DNA from: Deltaproteobacteria bacterium
Lineage (GTDB): Bacteria > SAR324 > JACQKK01
Length of the DNA: 13,873 bases
Direction: 5' to 3'
Assembly (NCBI GenBank): GCA_029879595.1
Contig: JAOUPZ010000039.1
Span: 1-13,873, forward strand
Position numbers and translations under genes: made by a program. Below are positions 12,277-13,873 of this stretch, piece after piece. The notes below the pieces were generated by a model. That model saw nothing but the letters and a program-made list of their open reading frames with translations, made no database searches and had not been told where the DNA came from. Within the stretch, counting starts at the first letter, position 1. Each line of letters opens with the position of its first letter.

Positions 12277-13873
12277 ATGACCTACCAAAACAATTCCAGA
12301 CAACTTGAGCTGCCCCTGCATCTGCTGAGGCGGCTGGCCGGGGCCGATGAAATGCGCGCCATGGATTCCCATGCCATTGAAAAGCTGGGGGTGCCGGGCC
12401 GGGTGCTGATGGAGAACGCCGCCCATCATGTGGCCAGGATTGTGGCGGAAAGGATGGAGGAGGTGCTGGGTGCTTCCGGGGATGAGCCGGGCCGGGAGGA
12501 ACTGGCCGATCTGCCGGTGGTAGTGTGCTGCGGGACGGGCAACAACGGCGGCGACGGCTTCGCGGCGGCCCGCCTGCTGGCCAACCGCGGGTTCAACGTC
12601 ACCGTGGTGGCGGCAACCCCGGCGGAGGGCATGGGCACAGGCGACTCGGCCGCCAATGCCAGGGCCTGGGAGAACTTCGGTGAAACCATTGTCTGGGATG
12701 ACGATCCCGGGGAGGCGGAGCAGGCCCTGGAAGGGGCGGCGGTACTGGTGGACGCCCTGTTCGGCAGCGGGCTCAGGCGCGATATCGGTGGCCGGTATGC
12801 CGACATGCTGGCGGCGTTCAACGGCTCGCCGGCGCCGGTGAAGGTGGCGGTGGATATTCCGTCCGGGGTGGACACAGACACCGGGGTGGTGCTGGGAACC
12901 GCCGCCCGATGCACCGATACGGTGACCTTTCAGGTCGGCAAGCCTGGGCTGGCCCTCTATCCGGGAGCGGAACTGGCCGGCCGGGTCAGCGTTACCGACA
13001 TATCTATTCCGGAACTCTGGCCGGAGGACCGCCCCGCGGCCTACCGGATGACACTGCCCTTCGCGGCGGCGGTCATACCCGGGCGTCCGGCGGACGGACA
13101 CAAGGGGACCTTCGGGCATCTGCTGGGGATATGCGGCTCCGCCGGCATGGGCGGCGCGGCGCTGCTGGCTGGCCGGGGAGCCCTGAAGAGCGGCTGCGGG
13201 CTGGTCACCATGGGGGTGCCGCTAGTGCTCCGGGATACATTCCTGGCCGATGCCCCCGAACTGATGACTCTCAGCGCTCCGGCAGCACGGGGGGCGGAGT
13301 TCTTCGGGGGGGATGACGCCGGGTTCTTCCTGGAGCAGGCGCAGAACAGGGACGCCCTGGCCCTGGGCTGCGGGCTGGGAAGGCATGAGGACACCCGGGA
13401 CTTTGTTAAAGAAATGGTGGCCCGGGTTGAGGCTCCCCTGGTGATAGATGCCGACGGGCTGTTCCATCTTTCACCGGAAGACCTGGCCGCCCGCGGCGCA
13501 CCTACGGTCATCACCCCCCATCCGGGGGAACTGGCCCGGCTGGGGGGGCTCAGCCGGGAGGACATTGCCCGCGACCGCCTGGGGGTGGCCCGCCGTTTCG
13601 CCGCCCAGTGGGGGGTGGTGCTGGTCCTCAAAGGGGCGGGGACGGTGGTTGCCGCGCCGGACGGAACCGCCTTCATAAATTCCACGGGAGACAACGGGCT
13701 GGCCAGCGGAGGTACCGGGGATGTGCTGACGGGCCTGCTGGGCGGACTGCTGGCCCAGGGGCTGGAGCCCCTGCGGGCGGCTTTGCTGGGGGTGTATCTG
13801 CACGGCCTGGCCCGGGATGTCTGCGCCGCCGGCGCAACCCGGGGGGAGGACTGCGGCTGTGGTTGTCACGATG
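12277..13873 (+). CDS. nnr: Bifunctional NAD(P)H-hydrate epimerase / ADP-dependent NAD(P)H-hydrate dehydratase, 3' truncated by window edge
   Basis: 532 residues are visible, with no stop before the window ends. The enzyme repairs hydrated NAD(P)H: the N-terminal half epimerises R- to S-NAD(P)HX and the C-terminal half dehydrates the S form using ADP. The epimerase half has MENAAHHVARIV (45-56), CCGTGNNGGDGFAAARLLA (84-102) and VDIPSGVDTDTG (192-203). The dehydratase half has HKGTFGHLLGICGSAGMGGAALLA (from 275), PLVIDADGLFHLS (387-399), TPHPGELARLGG (413-424) and GLASGGTGDVLTGLLGG (474-490), where Asp482 is the likely catalytic base. Only the last 20-30 residues should be missing. The visible end is odd: GEDCGCGCHD carries three cysteines and a histidine. 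ATG 12277 lacks a close Shine-Dalgarno; GGGGTG lies 12 bases upstream. No promoter was identified in the 189-bp gap before it. Confidence 0.92.
   Translation, partial: MTYQNNSRQLELPLHLLRRLAGADEMRAMDSHAIEKLGVPGRVLMENAAHHVARIVAERMEEVLGASGDEPGREELADLPVVVCCGTGNNGGDGFAAARLLANRGFNVTVVAATPAEGMGTGDSAANARAWENFGETIVWDDDPGEAEQALEGAAVLVDALFGSGLRRDIGGRYADMLAAFNGSPAPVKVAVDIPSGVDTDTGVVLGTAARCTDTVTFQVGKPGLALYPGAELAGRVSVTDISIPELWPEDRPAAYRMTLPFAAAVIPGRPADGHKGTFGHLLGICGSAGMGGAALLAGRGALKSGCGLVTMGVPLVLRDTFLADAPELMTLSAPAARGAEFFGGDDAGFFLEQAQNRDALALGCGLGRHEDTRDFVKEMVARVEAPLVIDADGLFHLSPEDLAARGAPTVITPHPGELARLGGLSREDIARDRLGVARRFAAQWGVVLVLKGAGTVVAAPDGTAFINSTGDNGLASGGTGDVLTGLLGGLLAQGLEPLRAALLGVYLHGLARDVCAAGATRGEDCGCGCHD

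Overview
The window reads as ordinary chromosomal DNA of a Gram-negative bacterium. A GspC-type secretion protein, a diacyl-lipoprotein with a lipobox, a folate-dependent TrmFO and an NtrB-type kinase together fit a desulfobacterotal or alphaproteobacterial lineage better than an enteric one. That placement is inference only. Most genes are GC-rich, but the arylsulfotransferase-like gene at 3.9-5.3 kb is clearly AT-richer. No transposase, CRISPR array or rRNA is visible.

Layout. At 3-1752 (+) the C-terminal part of a LuxR-type regulator is followed by an alpha/beta hydrolase. At 1753-2296 there is a gene-free stretch holding an inverted pair of double hairpins (REP/BIME-like). At 2297-5304 (-) a compact four-gene unit, read right to left, encodes a membrane-anchored arylsulfotransferase-like protein, a 70-residue signal-peptide/TM protein, a three-helix membrane protein and a P-loop (PAPS-type) sulfotransferase. 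A promoter-like -10 and a strong dyad lie upstream at 5438-5552. At 5654-5936 (-) there are two serine tRNAs (UGA, then GCU) with an intrinsic terminator. At 5937-6249 lies a gene-poor stretch with a 22-codon ORF behind a perfect Shine-Dalgarno and a terminator-like hairpin that points the other way. Ferrochelatase hemH (-) and a gspC-like gene (+) diverge from a shared control region holding a 9-bp inverted repeat. gspC converges on, and overlaps, trmFO (-). From the trmFO divergent region a PAS histidine kinase of the NtrB type is read on +, then a carboxypeptidase-regulatory-fold lipoprotein with a structured leader, and finally a bifunctional NAD(P)HX epimerase/dehydratase that runs off the right edge.

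How it works together. Most genes are housekeeping: haem synthesis, tRNA T54 methylation, nicotinamide repair and serine decoding. The coherent accessory unit is the sulfuryl-transfer operon. It pairs a cytosolic PAPS-type sulfotransferase fold with an envelope-anchored, PAPS-independent ASST-like fold and two small membrane proteins, which suggests sulfation or desulfation of an envelope component. This is the best candidate for an undescribed system here; its substrate cannot be read from the sequence.
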